Shown here: one piece after another, positions 22,156 to 32,886 of the stretch | How positions within the stretch are numbered: position 1 is the first letter of the stretch | Layout of the letters: the number at the start of each line of letters is the position of its first letter | Assembly: GCA_905160935.1 (NCBI GenBank) | Contig: CAJHZI010000705.1 | Span: forward strand, 1,159,501-1,223,500 | Source of the DNA: Enchytraeus crypticus | Taxonomy: Eukaryota > Annelida > Clitellata > Enchytraeida > Enchytraeidae | Direction: 5' to 3' | Length of the DNA: 64,000 nt | Program-made: the position numbers and the translations under genes | The notes under the pieces: model-generated | The model's database searches: none | What the model was told of the DNA's origin: nothing | Seen by the model: the letters and a program-made list of their open reading frames with translations, nothing else

Positions 22156-23922
22156 CTACAATGGCGTTTCTCGCTTCACATTATTAGCCAGAGGTTTGGA
22201 AGACTTGGTAATGCCGTTGAACAGCTTCCTACTATCCACCTTATCCTGAACTGCAGCCGCTCTAAAAGCATCCTCTAATGATTCCATTGAACCAAACGTG
22301 GCATCAGGCGTTGAAGGAGCATAACCAGGATTAGTAACAATTTCGCCGCGATTAGAAAACCCAAGAGCATTGTTAGACAAGCCGTCAGATATTTCTGATA
22401 ATGAAGAATTAGCCGTTATCGCTCTTTCGCTATCTGTTCGCGAGAGATCGTGTTTATGTCTTGACCCGCCAGGTGAGCTGTTCATTATCAGAGCGGTCTG
22501 GCCCATGACTGTGGTGCCGGTACGAGTTGAGCCCATCTTTGGGCGCACAACCCTGCTTGGTCCACCAACAGCGGCTACAGCTCCCATCTGCCTCTGCCAA
22601 ACGGGTTCTGACCCAACAGTCGATCGACCAAGCCCATCGTCGCAAACAGAGTCGTAGATCGGAGATTCAATTCCGGCAGGAGAAGCTTTACAGCTGAGTA
22701 CCTCGCTAAGGGGTGACCCGGGGGATTGAACAAAGTTTGCTCGCTCAGAACTCGTAGGAAACAAGCCGGCAGCACCGGATGTGGCCCGGTTGTAACGACG
22801 CGAAGCAGACGGATAACCAGTACACTGCTGTAGCTGTTGGGCAAACGAATACGAAGGCGCTACAGAAACCGGAAATCTTTCCTCTAATCCAAAACCGCTG
22901 CTACTGGAACTCTGATTTGTCGAGAAGGTATTTGTTCGACCAGGTTGGGTAGGATTTTGCCCGCCCCGTCCTGATTTACCTGGAAAAGAAGGTAAATTAT
23001 TTCTTCTGCTCACCTGACGAGGTGCTATATTTTCATACAAGGCCTGGCTGCTGCCACCGTTATTCGACGTAACAGCGTTACTGCGTCGTATCATTATATC
23101 ATTAGCGTAAAGTGCCTCGTCGCTATGCGAACTGCCGTTAGTACATTTCGACAGATTCTTCACATCATACGAGGCAGCGGCACTTCCGCCGTTAGCTATA
23201 ATTGCATCGCGTAGTATCCTAACAATTTCGTCATGTCCACCCTTCATTGCGACTTTGATCGGAGTTCGGCCACACCCATCGACATGATTGGCGTTTGCAC
23301 CGTTCTGCAGTAGAACCTGAACCACCTCCCTGTGCCCCTCCTGGGCGGCCACACACAGAGCCGTGGCCCCCTGAGAGCACATCCTATCTATACTGCAGCC
23401 ACACTTCACCAGCTCTACGATAACTGCCGCTTGGCCGGTCCACGCTGCAGAGTGAATCGGTGTCCTGCCCTCAGAGTCTGGTCTATCCGGGTTAGCATTG
23501 TGCGCTAGCAACAATGACACCATCTCAACGTGACCTTGCCACGCAGCAACGTGCAGTGCAGTGCGTCCATCTGGGTCACAAATATCTGGGTCAGCGTGAC
23601 CTACTTCAAGCAGCAACAAAGCCATTGGTATTAGATTGTCCAGTGCGACGCAGTACAGAGGTGTTCTTCCGTCCGAGTCTACGGTGTTAGCGTTACCACG
23701 CAGAGTAAGAATAAACCTTACAACTTCCTCGTGACCTTCTATAGCCGCTACGTGTAGTGCTGTTTTGCCATCGTGACCGCGGGCCTCAACCGGTGAGCCG
23801 TACTCGGCTAATGTAGCAACAACGAGTAGATGACCTTCGTGCGCAGCCAGGATGAATGGTATTCTGTTGTCGTTGTCAACCTCACAGACACGAGCACCAG
23901 CTTCTAGTAGAGCTAGGACAAC
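22156..23922 (-). CDS. ANKRD50: ANKRD50 exon 8 (last ankyrin repeats, Ser-rich tail, stop)
   Basis: Acceptor ttctaccacag. Seven ankyrin repeats run to about residue 1084. A roughly 350-residue low-complexity tail with Ser, Asn, Gly and Pro clusters follows. The last residues are KRETPL before TAG. The ETPL end fits a class I PDZ ligand (S/T-X-hydrophobic). The exon is 588 codons plus stop. Confidence 0.94.
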   Translation of the reverse strand, partial: VVLALLEAGARVCEVDNDNRIPFILAAHEGHLLVVATLAEYGSPVEARGHDGKTALHVAAIEGHEEVVRFILTLRGNANTVDSDGRTPLYCVALDNLIPMALLLLEVGHADPDICDPDGRTALHVAAWQGHVEMVSLLLAHNANPDRPDSEGRTPIHSAAWTGQAAVIVELVKCGCSIDRMCSQGATALCVAAQEGHREVVQVLLQNGANANHVDGCGRTPIKVAMKGGHDEIVRILRDAIIANGGSAAASYDVKNLSKCTNGSSHSDEALYANDIMIRRSNAVTSNNGGSSQALYENIAPRQVSRRNNLPSFPGKSGRGGQNPTQPGRTNTFSTNQSSSSSGFGLEERFPVSVAPSYSFAQQLQQCTGYPSASRRYNRATSGAAGLFPTSSERANFVQSPGSPLSEVLSCKASPAGIESPIYDSVCDDGLGRSTVGSEPVWQRQMGAVAAVGGPSRVVRPKMGSTRTGTTVMGQTALIMNSSPGGSRHKHDLSRTDSERAITANSSLSEISDGLSNNALGFSNRGEIVTNPGYAPSTPDATFGSMESLEDAFRAAAVQDKVDSRKLFNGITKSSKPLANNVKRETPL

Positions 23923-26900
23923 CTGTGGTAGAACAAACAATGAAACATCAATAAATCACTTCATAATACACCAGCTTCTAGAGACTGCTATACATACGCT
24001 GCTAGTATACATACACTACTATACATACAATACAGTTAAACATAATACTGCTATACATACACTACTATACATACAATACAGTTAAACATAATACTGCTAA
24101 ACACACACTACTATACATACAATACCGTTAAACATAATTCTGCTATACATAGTATTACATATGCTACGTAATAGCCTACTAATAACAGTAATTTTGTATA
24201 GCTATACTGGAAATCAATCAATCAATACGAATTTATCGTCCGGTTCCTCGCCATAAGGCAATGTCAGGGACGTCTCTTGCAAACTCTACAAACATGCGCC
24301 AAAGCATCACACGATGACGATTGAGTACACAGAGACCACAAGAGAAAGCGAGATTAAAACAGTGTGAGTCCAAGATCCAAGGCAAGCGGGTCAACATTTA
24401 GAAAGGCCCAAACCTCACTGTGCCCCTCAAAGGCTGCTATATGTAGTGGGGTCCAGCCAGAGTTGTCTCTGTGTGACTCATCCAGTCCACGGTTCAGTAA
24501 CTGCCGAACTATCTCAACGCTGCCTTGTTGAGCGGCCGCGCTAAGCACCGTGCGACCATCTATGTCTATCATGTCTACCGCTGCGCCCCAGAACAGCAAC
24601 AATGCTATCACCATCTGTCAATCAATCATACACTTAGAGTCATCCTATTATTATTATCATTCATTTTTAACAAAGGAAATTTATATAGCAGTGTCAAGGA
24701 CGAACTCGGTCTATGAGACTACTTTACAGAAAGAGTTCAATAGTAGTAATAAGCAAAATAACAATTACATTTAAATTAATATCTAAACTAGTAAAAAATT
24801 CTACATATGAGTGGAACTTTATACCATATGATATTATTTTTTATATTCATCTACCTAGTCTACCTGTGGCTGGCTGTCTGTCACCAGGCTCTAGTATTAT
24901 AATTATTATATTATAAGGTAAGCTATATAAATTATACTATAAATTACAGCATTCTGGTAAGTCATATATAGAATGTGGAGCCAGCCTAGCCTAACAGTAG
25001 TATTACTAACAGTCCATCAGTAAAAGAGCCAACAATATACATATATATCAATCAAATGACAAACGTGACCTCAACATCTGAATATCAAGCATAGCCATAA
25101 ACTAGTCGATTATTTAATTGCAGTTATGTTACGAGCCTATGAAGCTTAAAGTACAAAAAATGAGCTTAAAATTCTAAGAGCTGAAAATTCCAACAACCTA
25201 CGAAATTCCTAGGATTTTGACTGCTAAGAGTCAAATTAAGCATAATTGAAAACCATAAGAATTAGCTTAATCAGCAGATCAGTTTGTTAAACAAACATAA
25301 CAAATAAACCTAAATAAAGCTCCAACACAAGTAACTTGATCAATCAGCAAACTAATGCCCATTATAATCTGTAAAACATACTAAATCCTCAATCTAGGTC
25401 AGTCAATTTCTATTTCTTAGTTTAATATCTGCTTCGTTATCATCAGGATGTCGCTAGAGACCCTGATGTTACATAGTAGTACATATGTTTATTTAGAAAT
25501 TCATCAAACATCGACAAATAATTGTGAAAGCAGATAAATCAGCAGTCAAAAGTGTGAATCAACATAATGTAGCATCAAACAGAAACTAAAATTTGCTCAC
25601 TAATGCCATCAGAGAGGACACAAAAGTACCTTATCGAGCTGACAACTGCAGTAAACAAAGAAGAAGATAAAGTTCAGTTCTGACCTGATGGCCCATGGAC
25701 GCAGCGGCCTGTAGGGAGGTTCTACCGTTGTTATCAGCGTGATCGACATCAGCGTCAGCCTCCAACAGCAACTCACACACGCTGTGATGTCCTTCATACG
25801 CAGCCACGAGCAGAGGCGTCATGGCGTCCTTATCACAGTGATTTACATCAGCACCATGCTCTATCAACATGCTCACGACCTGAATCAATCAATCAATCCT
25901 TATCACAGTGATTTACATCAGCACCATGCTCTATCAGCATGCTCACGACCTGAATCAATCAATCAATCCTTATCACAGTGATTTGCATCAGCACCATGCT
26001 CTATCAGCATGCTCACGACCTGAATCAATCAATCAATCCTTATCATAGTGATTTACATCAGCACCATGCTCTATCAGCATGCTCACGACCTGAATCAATC
26101 AATCAATCCTTATCACAGTGATTTACATCAGCACCATGCTCTATCAGCATGCTCACGACCTGGATCAATCAATCAATCCTTATCACAGTGATTTACATCA
26201 GCACCATGCTCTATCAGCATGCTCACGACCTGAATCAATCAATCAGTTAATCTATCAATCACGTCATAAATTTTTGCAATGATTAACAGCCATATCAAAT
26301 TCCTCCACTTTTCCCAGACTAATCCAGTGTGCATCGACATTTATGTTGCCATCGTAGCGTTTCCCTCTAGAACAAACGACGATGCCACGGAAGATTTTTT
26401 GAAGATGAGAAAATTTTCAAAATATTTTTGAAGGTTTTGAAGTGCTGTCATTAATTTCAGAATAACTTTTTTTTTTTTTTCAACCTAGCCTATGAAACTT
26501 TTCCAACTGCATGTTTCTTAATTTTTTTAGAGTTTTTACAATGAAAAGGTTAAATATGCCTAAATTATAGTTTCCCTAATTTTTCCCAGACTTTCTTTGA
26601 CTTTTTGCTGACTACTTTAAAATTCTCTTACTTTCCAGGCTTTCCAGAAGAGTGTCTATCCCGTCTATCGGCATTATTACAATCTTGATTAATAAATTAA
26701 TCAATCAATCAAATAATAGCTTGAAGATTATCAGATGAATATCAACTTATTAAGAAATTAACAAACTTTTTAACTAGGCTTATGATAACACACGGTTTTA
26801 ACCTTTAGTTAAAACTGTTATTTTTATCAACTTACTAAGAAATTAACAAAATTTTTAAATTTAAAATAAAATAGCAGACCCTATGATGCTCGTCGACACT

Positions 26901-29900
26901 CGGCACACACAAGGCTGCCACTGATAAAGCCGTTCTACCGTCCACATCCTCGTGGTCGATGTTAGCACCGTACTCAATCAGCTCCTCCACGATACGAGCG
27001 TGTCCCATGTACGCGGCTGCTATCAGCGGGGTCCTCCCCTCTTTATCGGCTAGATTAACGTTGGCGCCCCGCTGCAGCAGCACGCTGACCACATCCTCGT
27101 GGCCGCCCCAAGAAGCCGCTCTCAGAGCCGTGCGTCCATCGGCATCCGTGTGATCTACGTCCACTCCGCTGTCCAGCAGGGCGGTCACTACCCCGCAGTG
27201 ACCGCCCCAAGCGGCTGACCTCAGGACGGTCCAACCATCTGCATCGACGTGGTTAACCGACGCGCCAGCTTGAATGAGTTCTTGAACGAGCTCGACGTCG
27301 CCTGACCGAGCCGCACGGCTTAACGCAGTCTGGCCGCAGATATCCACCGCATCGATGTCGTCAGTGGTTCCTGTTGTAGCCAGACTGGCAGGACGCTTGG
27401 CTTGCTTGACTTTGTTGTCTCTACTCTGGTTCTTTCTAGTTAATGGCTCACCAGAATCACTCTGACCGTCCAATTCGATATTATCTTGAGCGGATGTTTC
27501 GTTTCTCTCTAACTGATTCCATTCGGCAGGAAGTTCAGCGCCGCACGTTACCAGCAAATCTACGACAACACGGTCCCGGTATAATCCCGTTGAGTTCTCA
27601 AAACAGCGCTCAAGATCGGCACCGGATGCAAGTAGCCACATGGCAGTGTGCGGAAAACGTTCAAACGGTGCAGAGAGGCGGCTGTGCGCAAGATGTCGTG
27701 CATAGTCGCGCACTTCTGCCGGGTTTAATAGCAGAGCGTGAGGAGTGAAGCTTGCTGATAGCATCGCATGACCTTCCCCAACGTCGCACAGGTACCTGCG
27801 TCAAGATTATAAATATTCAGAAATTATTTCCGGGTTTGGTACACTGTAACTAAGAAAATTTCAGCCACTTTTGCAAATGATTCGAAAAATTATTTAAATA
27901 AAATAATAGTTCTAAATAATTGAGAAATTTAATATATGAACAGCAGTATTGTCTCTTTTTAGTCCAAATATATAAATATAAACAGTGTTTATTTAAAAAT
28001 TGACATATATATATATAAATAGATAATTTAAGATTTAATAGAAGTTGGCTATTTCTATTAAATTTCTTTCTTTCCTTCTTACCAATTAAAACTGCCCTAC
28101 GTCTCCATTGATAATTTTCTTCTTTCTAATATTTATGCTGTATTGTTTATATGTCAGTGCATGATGTAATGTATTGACTATTTTACTTAAAATTCAAAAA
28201 TATACAAATAATACATAAATAATTAGAAAATAGTAGTATACATATAGAACACATGCAATTAATAACAACTATACAGAAGTATTAGATAAGTAATTAATAT
28301 TAATTAATTAATTAAAATTATTAAAATAAATTAATAAGTAATTAATACATCATCATCATCATCATCATCATCTCCCCTTAACTCCCAGTTTAACCAGGGT
28401 CGGGATACGAATGGACCTTCTCCAGTCCAGTATTGTATTAATACTGGACTGTATTCTAAGTAGTGTATTGTATTGTATTGTATTTTGTAAGTAATTAATC
28501 CAATATTTAATAAACAAAAAGCGCACCTGCGTGTGCAATGCTTCACATCTCTCAGCCACTCAGCAAACGAATGATGAAAGAGAATTCTCGTATCCTCCGG
28601 CGCTTGCCTCATCAGCTGAGACATCGCTTCAAGTTTTACCAGAAAGTCTGCGTAAGTGAGACCAGCATCACGCGTCAGTGCGCAGCTGTAGATCTCGCGC
28701 ACCGTCAGAGGGCGCCGCGCAGCCAGCAGCACGGAGAAAATGGAGGACACGCTGGAGAAACTGTCGCGCGGAAAGAGTCGCTGGCAGAGCCACAGATAGA
28801 GGCCGTTCAACGTGCCCGGAATATCTCGTATCTCTCTTAGACGTATGAAATTCTCTATGACTCCGTCCAGTACCTGTGTGCGTTAAAAGTAATTAATTAA
28901 TCAATAATTTTAAGTATACTTACTAAACAGAGAATTTTTAATACACATGTATGAGAAACAAAATTAAACATTAGTAAAAATGTAAAAAAAGTACAATTTC
29001 TGAAGCACTTTTGATTCCGCTTATGGAAAATTTACCTAAAAAAGAAGCAATTAGTAATAGTAGTAGAATGCACTTCTGTGCACCGATATGTGCAATCATA
29101 GGTACGGGACAAAGAAGGCAGCACACTAGTCCTAATCTACTCCATGCAATCATTGTAAAGAGAATGAATCATAATTGAAAACAGCTTGAAGAAATGAAAA
29201 GATGTCATATTATGTTAGATGGTAGGACAGCTTCTGAGTTTAACCTGAGAGACTGATTGATGACATCAAAATTTTTGAGAAAGAACAGTTAAATTGGGCC
29301 AGCTTTAAAAGTACTATATAATGGGGATGATGATCAAATATGTAATCATAATAATAACACACATTTAAGTTAATCATTAAATTAATAATGATTATCATCC
29401 AAGACTAAATTAATGTTGGTTTAACTTTCAAATTTCGAAATTGTTTATCTTTCTTGATTATTTATCATCAGAACAGCCCTAAAATTCACACAATTGACCT
29501 AACAAATCGCTCAAACTAAGATATAATTATATAATATCTAAATTTCATTACCAAATGATTATTATTAAATTAAGATTATCCACACTTAAACATTCAATGA
29601 CAAGAAAATAAATGATAAAATTCTCTTACATATAATTCAGAATTTTAAAAACTATACAAACCTTTTCAAGATAAAGAAAGCAGCCATTGCACTTGATGTG
29701 CAATTGATTTAAACAATCAGCCGTCTCACGGCTCAAATGTCGGCGTAGCCGCTCGTCCGTGTCGAGTCGACACAGTATATACTGCTGAACATCTCTGACC
29801 ACGTGCGACTTCCGTAAATCATCTAGAGCGATTTTACGAAAGCCGGTGAAGAGGCGGGTAATCGTCTTGCTCTGACGCCGTGCGCTGCAGACTAGGAGGA

Positions 29901-32886
29901 GCCAGGAGGGAAAGAGGGTGTGGTGTCGAGCAAGCAGCTCCGCGACTGTGCGACTGCCAGAAGACTGGAGCGAATCGGCCAGGCCTGACTTAACATCAAC
30001 ATCTGAAGCTTGATCTACATCTTCTTCATTGCTGGCACCTGATTGCAAGAAACAACATAATTACGGCAATTTAAGGATTATACATCTATAACACAAAAAT
30101 ATTAAAAAGTAAGATAAGGAAGGATAAGATGCCACAAAAGTGTTGCTTCTATTTAGCATATAGGAAAAATAAAAGCCAATGCCACTGATTGCAATCTCGA
30201 CTTTCAAAATTTTAGAAAATTCGGTTCTCACATCTAAATCCCATTAAAAAGTTTGACTTTCGTATCAAAGGCCTTTGCCAAGTACAGATGTTTAGTACTA
30301 AACAAAGAAGCTTAAAATGTCAGCTTCCTAAAGCTTTCAACCAATGAGTCTATATATCATTATTTCAATATATCATAAAATCTCACCTATCGCTGCAGTA
30401 TTTAACAAAGTAAGCAAACCTGAGAACTGTACCTGACAATACCATTTCAGTGAGAAACAGGATTTTAAATCACTACACAGTGCTGCTGTGTTTGGGCCAC
30501 TAAGGAATAGAGAAAAAGAGAGAGGGAAATATGCTTTTTTCTTAAAACACAACTCAACTACATAAATGCTACAAACAACAAAAAGAAACATTCATGCAAA
30601 CAGTGCAAAAACCACGCACAGCCAAAAATGCTGAAGTAAATATTATGAGTACACGTGGCCATCAGTGAAGATATACAGTATCTTATCTAGCTGATAGACC
30701 AACTGTAAAATTCACAATTCATCAGAGGCTATTAAGCAGAAACTAAAGAAGGCAATGAGAAACAACCTCTGAGCTAAAGTATTAAGGTTAGAAAAAGGTA
30801 AGCAAGACAGCATTACGTTGCCAATTAGACGAGTTCCAATAATAGGCGTGAAAGCAGATTGTGAATAGGAATATGTACATTAAACCTGTTACTTAGCAGA
30901 ACAGAAACAAGAGAGAAAGAGATTGCATTATACCGTATATCTTATACTAAAAATAATAATAATTAAACAATTATTATAATAACAACTATAATAACCTGAC
31001 AACGACATTTCGTCTATGGAATCCACCAGAATGAAGAGAACACTCGATGGAGGTTCACCAAGTGAAGAGAGAGGAATAAGAACGGCTTCACGCCACGCTG
31101 TGTCGGGATCTACGTCACATCGAGACATATCGAGATAGTTACGAAGCGTATCGTTTCTCTCCAAAATCTCCCTGTACCCAGGTATAAGAGGAGAGCTGAT
31201 AAGCTGATCGGTGATACATCGAATGAAGTTAGATAATTCAAGCGTCTCACTATCGTGCGTCTAAAATAAAAATAGACACAATTAAAGAACTACTTATAAT
31301 ATATTAATAATTGATAGTTTATGAATATAATTATACTGCATAAAAAATACCCATTCAAGAAAGCATTAAAAAGTACTATTTCAAAGTGCTCTAGCGTGGT
31401 CAATTAAAAATCTTTTCAAACCTGTTAGGCTGCTTTATAATTGAAAACTAGTTTCATGTAGACCACATTTATCTGCACTTAGTTACAAAGCCCCATGTAG
31501 TGCTCGGGTGTGGTTGGACCACTGCAGAATAGGGCAACCGCAAACAATCTGCTGCGTGTACGTAAGAGGCGACTAAAGTCAGGAGCTGAGGATGGTAAAA
31601 GGGGACCCACCTCACCATGAAATATTTTCCACCAGGATTAAATGATAATTAATCTACCTAACTGAGGAAGGCAACGGGAAACCACATCAGAAGCCACACT
31701 TTTCCCAAGCTATAGGCTACATAAGGTATGGATTAGGCATAGACTTTGTGAAGGGATTAACTTGTTGATCTAAGGAGTGCTCTTATGGAGCGAGAAAACA
31801 GACTCTGAGTACGAATATGTACCTTGAACCTGCCAGTCGGCAGTGCACTGAAGAGAGAGTTACAAAGTCTAAGATATTTTTCAACTAGACGAAGAGTTAG
31901 ATACGAGGTTCGGCAGCAAAATACCAGTACACTTGCAATACAGTATAAAATAATAAAATTACAATGAATACATATAAAATAATAACACATACTACATATT
32001 AGCTATCTTCCTCAGTGCACTGCCAAGTGGCAGGTTCAAGATACATATTCATACTCAAAGTCTGTTTTCTCGCTCCATAAGAGCACTCCTTAGATCAACT
32101 AGTTAATCCCTTCACAAAGTCTGTGCCTTATCCATACCTTATGTAACCTATAGCTTGGGAAAATATGGCTTCTGAGGTGGTTTCCCGTTGCCTTCCTCAG
32201 TTTGGTGGATTAATTACCATTTAATCCTGGGGGAAAATATTTCATGGTGAGGTGGGTCCCCTTTTGCCATCCTCAGCTCCTGCCTTTAGTCACCTCTTAC
32301 GTACACGCGGCAGATTGTTTGTGTTTCCCAATTTTGCAGTGGTCCAACCACACCCGAGCACAACACATATTAGCTATACGAACAACTATTAAGAGTGCTC
32401 TGCATGGATAACACTAACTCTAACAACTCCATCTATACGTAAACTCTAATCCTATTCTCCAATTAGTAAAATGTAATATCACTATGAAGCTAGGTAAATC
32501 AGTGTAGACTACAGGCACTTAAATGACTCAACATTTTCTGGCATTAGAATGAACAGAAATACTACAAGCAGCACCACACTATACATGTAAAATCTGGACC
32601 TAGATAATACTGTTTTATTTTACAGATTTACTAGTTGATCAAAATCTATTACCTGACAGAAGTAATGAGCAAGCAGACGTCTGTTGAGAGCCACTTGGCG
32701 ACTCTCAGAGTTTGCTGTAGGCCACACCAATTCAGAGCACACTGCAGTCTTGCCACAACCCGGACCTCCCATGATCAGAGTGCCGCATGTTTTTGCAGTA
32801 GATCTGTGCTCGAGACAATGATTTATCTTGCTGTACACCCACTCTCTGCAGTACACAGTCTTCCCTTGCAACAGACTAGATGTCAT
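22156..32886 (-). CDS. ANKRD50: ANKRD50 orthologue (NACHT-like P-loop + ankyrin repeat protein), 8 coding exons
   Basis: Eight minus-strand exons (32886-32653, 31260-30996, 30038-29662, 28873-28527, 27795-26880, 25879-25685, 24614-24414, 23922-22156) join in frame with GT-AG borders. The product is 1433 residues; human ANKRD50 is about the same length (recalled). Walker A is GGPGCGKT at 40-47 and Walker B is ILVDSIDE at 155-162. A conserved non-ankyrin region with '[16 protein letters not shown]' and '[15 protein letters not shown]' follows. About 16 ankyrin repeats span roughly 557-1084, and a Ser-rich tail ends in ETPL, a PDZ-ligand-like end. In vertebrates ANKRD50 is linked to SNX27/retromer endosomal recycling (known), so a trafficking role is inferred. 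The ATG at 32,884-32,886 follows a possible acceptor (ctgcag, 32,905-32,910), suggesting a non-coding first exon upstream. The repeats just before residue 557 look lost. Confidence 0.93.
23960..24150. repeat. ~55-bp tandem repeat in ANKRD50 intron 7
   Basis: Three to four imperfect copies of 'tacactactatacatacaat', 'acagttaaacataat', 'actgctatacata'. Confidence 0.85.
24205..24282 (+). repeat. Interspersed repeat, second copy of the 12,340 family
   Basis: 'aatcaatcaatcaatacgaa', 'cgtccggttcctcgcc', 'ataaggcaatgtcagggacg' match 12,350-12,420. Confidence 0.7.
24414..24614 (-). CDS. ANKRD50: ANKRD50 exon 7 (two ankyrin repeats)
   Basis: Acceptor gattgattgacag. It encodes '[11 protein letters not shown]', '[16 protein letters not shown]' and '[19 protein letters not shown]', then donor gtttgg. 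It is 67 codons in phase 0. Confidence 0.93.
24640..25660. other. ANKRD50 intron 6
   Basis: AT-rich intron between exons 6 and 7. No other feature is seen. Confidence 0.7.
25685..25879 (-). CDS. ANKRD50: ANKRD50 exon 6 (two ankyrin repeats)
   Basis: It starts [18 protein letters not shown] right after acceptor gattgattcag. It ends AAASMGHQ before donor gtcaga, 65 codons in phase 0. Five further copies of this acceptor plus the first 50 exon bases lie upstream on the minus strand (25,901-26,241). Confidence 0.93.
25828..26250. repeat. 70-bp minisatellite built from an exon start and its splice acceptor
   Basis: Six copies start at 25,831, 25,901, 25,971, 26,041, 26,111 and 26,181. The spacing is exactly 70 bp. 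On the minus strand each has 'gattgattgattcag' (one copy ...gatccag) followed by the first 50 bases of ANKRD50 exon 6 ([17 protein letters not shown]). Only the copy nearest the rest of the exon leads into the remaining coding sequence. Confidence 0.95.
26250..26879. other. Rest of ANKRD50 intron 5
   Basis: AT-rich with an AATC/TCAA simple patch near 26,690-26,720 and short duplicated blocks ('cttactaagaaattaacaaa'). No gene. Confidence 0.6.
26880..27795 (-). CDS. ANKRD50: ANKRD50 exon 5 (linker and first ankyrin repeats)
   Basis: Acceptor cttgacgcag. It starts [13 protein letters not shown], completing the 'KHCT-YLC-EGH' motif. A charged, Gln/Ser/Lys-rich linker spans residues about 490-555. 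Five ankyrin repeats follow, including '[14 protein letters not shown]' and '[16 protein letters not shown]'. Donor gtctgc follows HHR. The linker occupies the place where extra ankyrin repeats would be expected. Confidence 0.93.
27796..28526. other. ANKRD50 intron 4 with simple repeats
   Basis: AT-rich. It holds (CAT)n at 28,350-28,373, the 13,178-type repeat just after it, and a (TATTG)n run near 28,460-28,487. Confidence 0.7.
28527..28873 (-). CDS. ANKRD50: ANKRD50 exon 4
   Basis: Acceptor cgcacacag. It starts [20 protein letters not shown] and ends at KHCTR in phase 2 before donor gtgcgc. It covers the end of the NACHT/winged-helix-like region. GC content is clearly higher than in the flanking introns. 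Confidence 0.94.
28874..29661. other. ANKRD50 intron 3
   Basis: AT-rich. Short open frames show no domain. Confidence 0.6.
29662..30038 (-). CDS. ANKRD50: ANKRD50 exon 3
   Basis: Acceptor gcaatcag. The exon encodes '[19 protein letters not shown]', '[15 protein letters not shown]', '[11 protein letters not shown]' and '[17 protein letters not shown]', then donor gtttgt. All are ANKRD50 landmark segments. The phase at the end is 0. Confidence 0.93.
30694..30922 (+). repeat. SINE-like family C copy in ANKRD50 intron 2
   Basis: A degraded copy: 'tagaccaactgtaaaattcac', 'gcagaaactaaagaaggcaat', 'cgtgaaagcagattgtgaat', ending 'acctgttacttagcagaac' and a GAGA tail. Confidence 0.65.
30996..31260 (-). 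CDS. ANKRD50: ANKRD50 exon 2 (Walker B)
   Basis: Acceptor tttattttag; it starts [10 protein letters not shown], so 'HYFCQ-THDSE' continues the NACHT-like fold. It contains [10 protein letters not shown] and ends in phase 1 before donor gttatt. Confidence 0.92.
31500..32362. repeat. Inverted pair of family C copies (about 350-bp arms)
   Basis: The left arm (31,500-31,855, plus) and right arm (32,012-32,362, minus) are near-identical full copies with a spacer of about 155 bp. Both begin 'tgctcgggtgtggttggacc', include 'gtacgtaagaggcgacta' and 'ggggacccacctcaccatga', and end 'cctgcca.t.ggcagtgcactga'. They lie in ANKRD50 intron 1 and would fold into a long hairpin in the pre-mRNA. Confidence 0.92.
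32653..32886 (-). CDS. ANKRD50: ANKRD50 exon 1 (start, Walker A)
   Basis: Residues 1-78. It starts MTSSLLQGK, has YCREWV and P-loop GGPGCGKT, and ends HYFCQ before donor gtaata. The phase is 0. The N-terminal SLLQGK/YCREWV pattern is characteristic of ANKRD50. Confidence 0.92.

Noticed and set aside
24525..24774. Plus-strand frames over ANKRD50 exon 7
   Set aside because: They are opposite the well-supported ankyrin exon and run into the intron without domain content.
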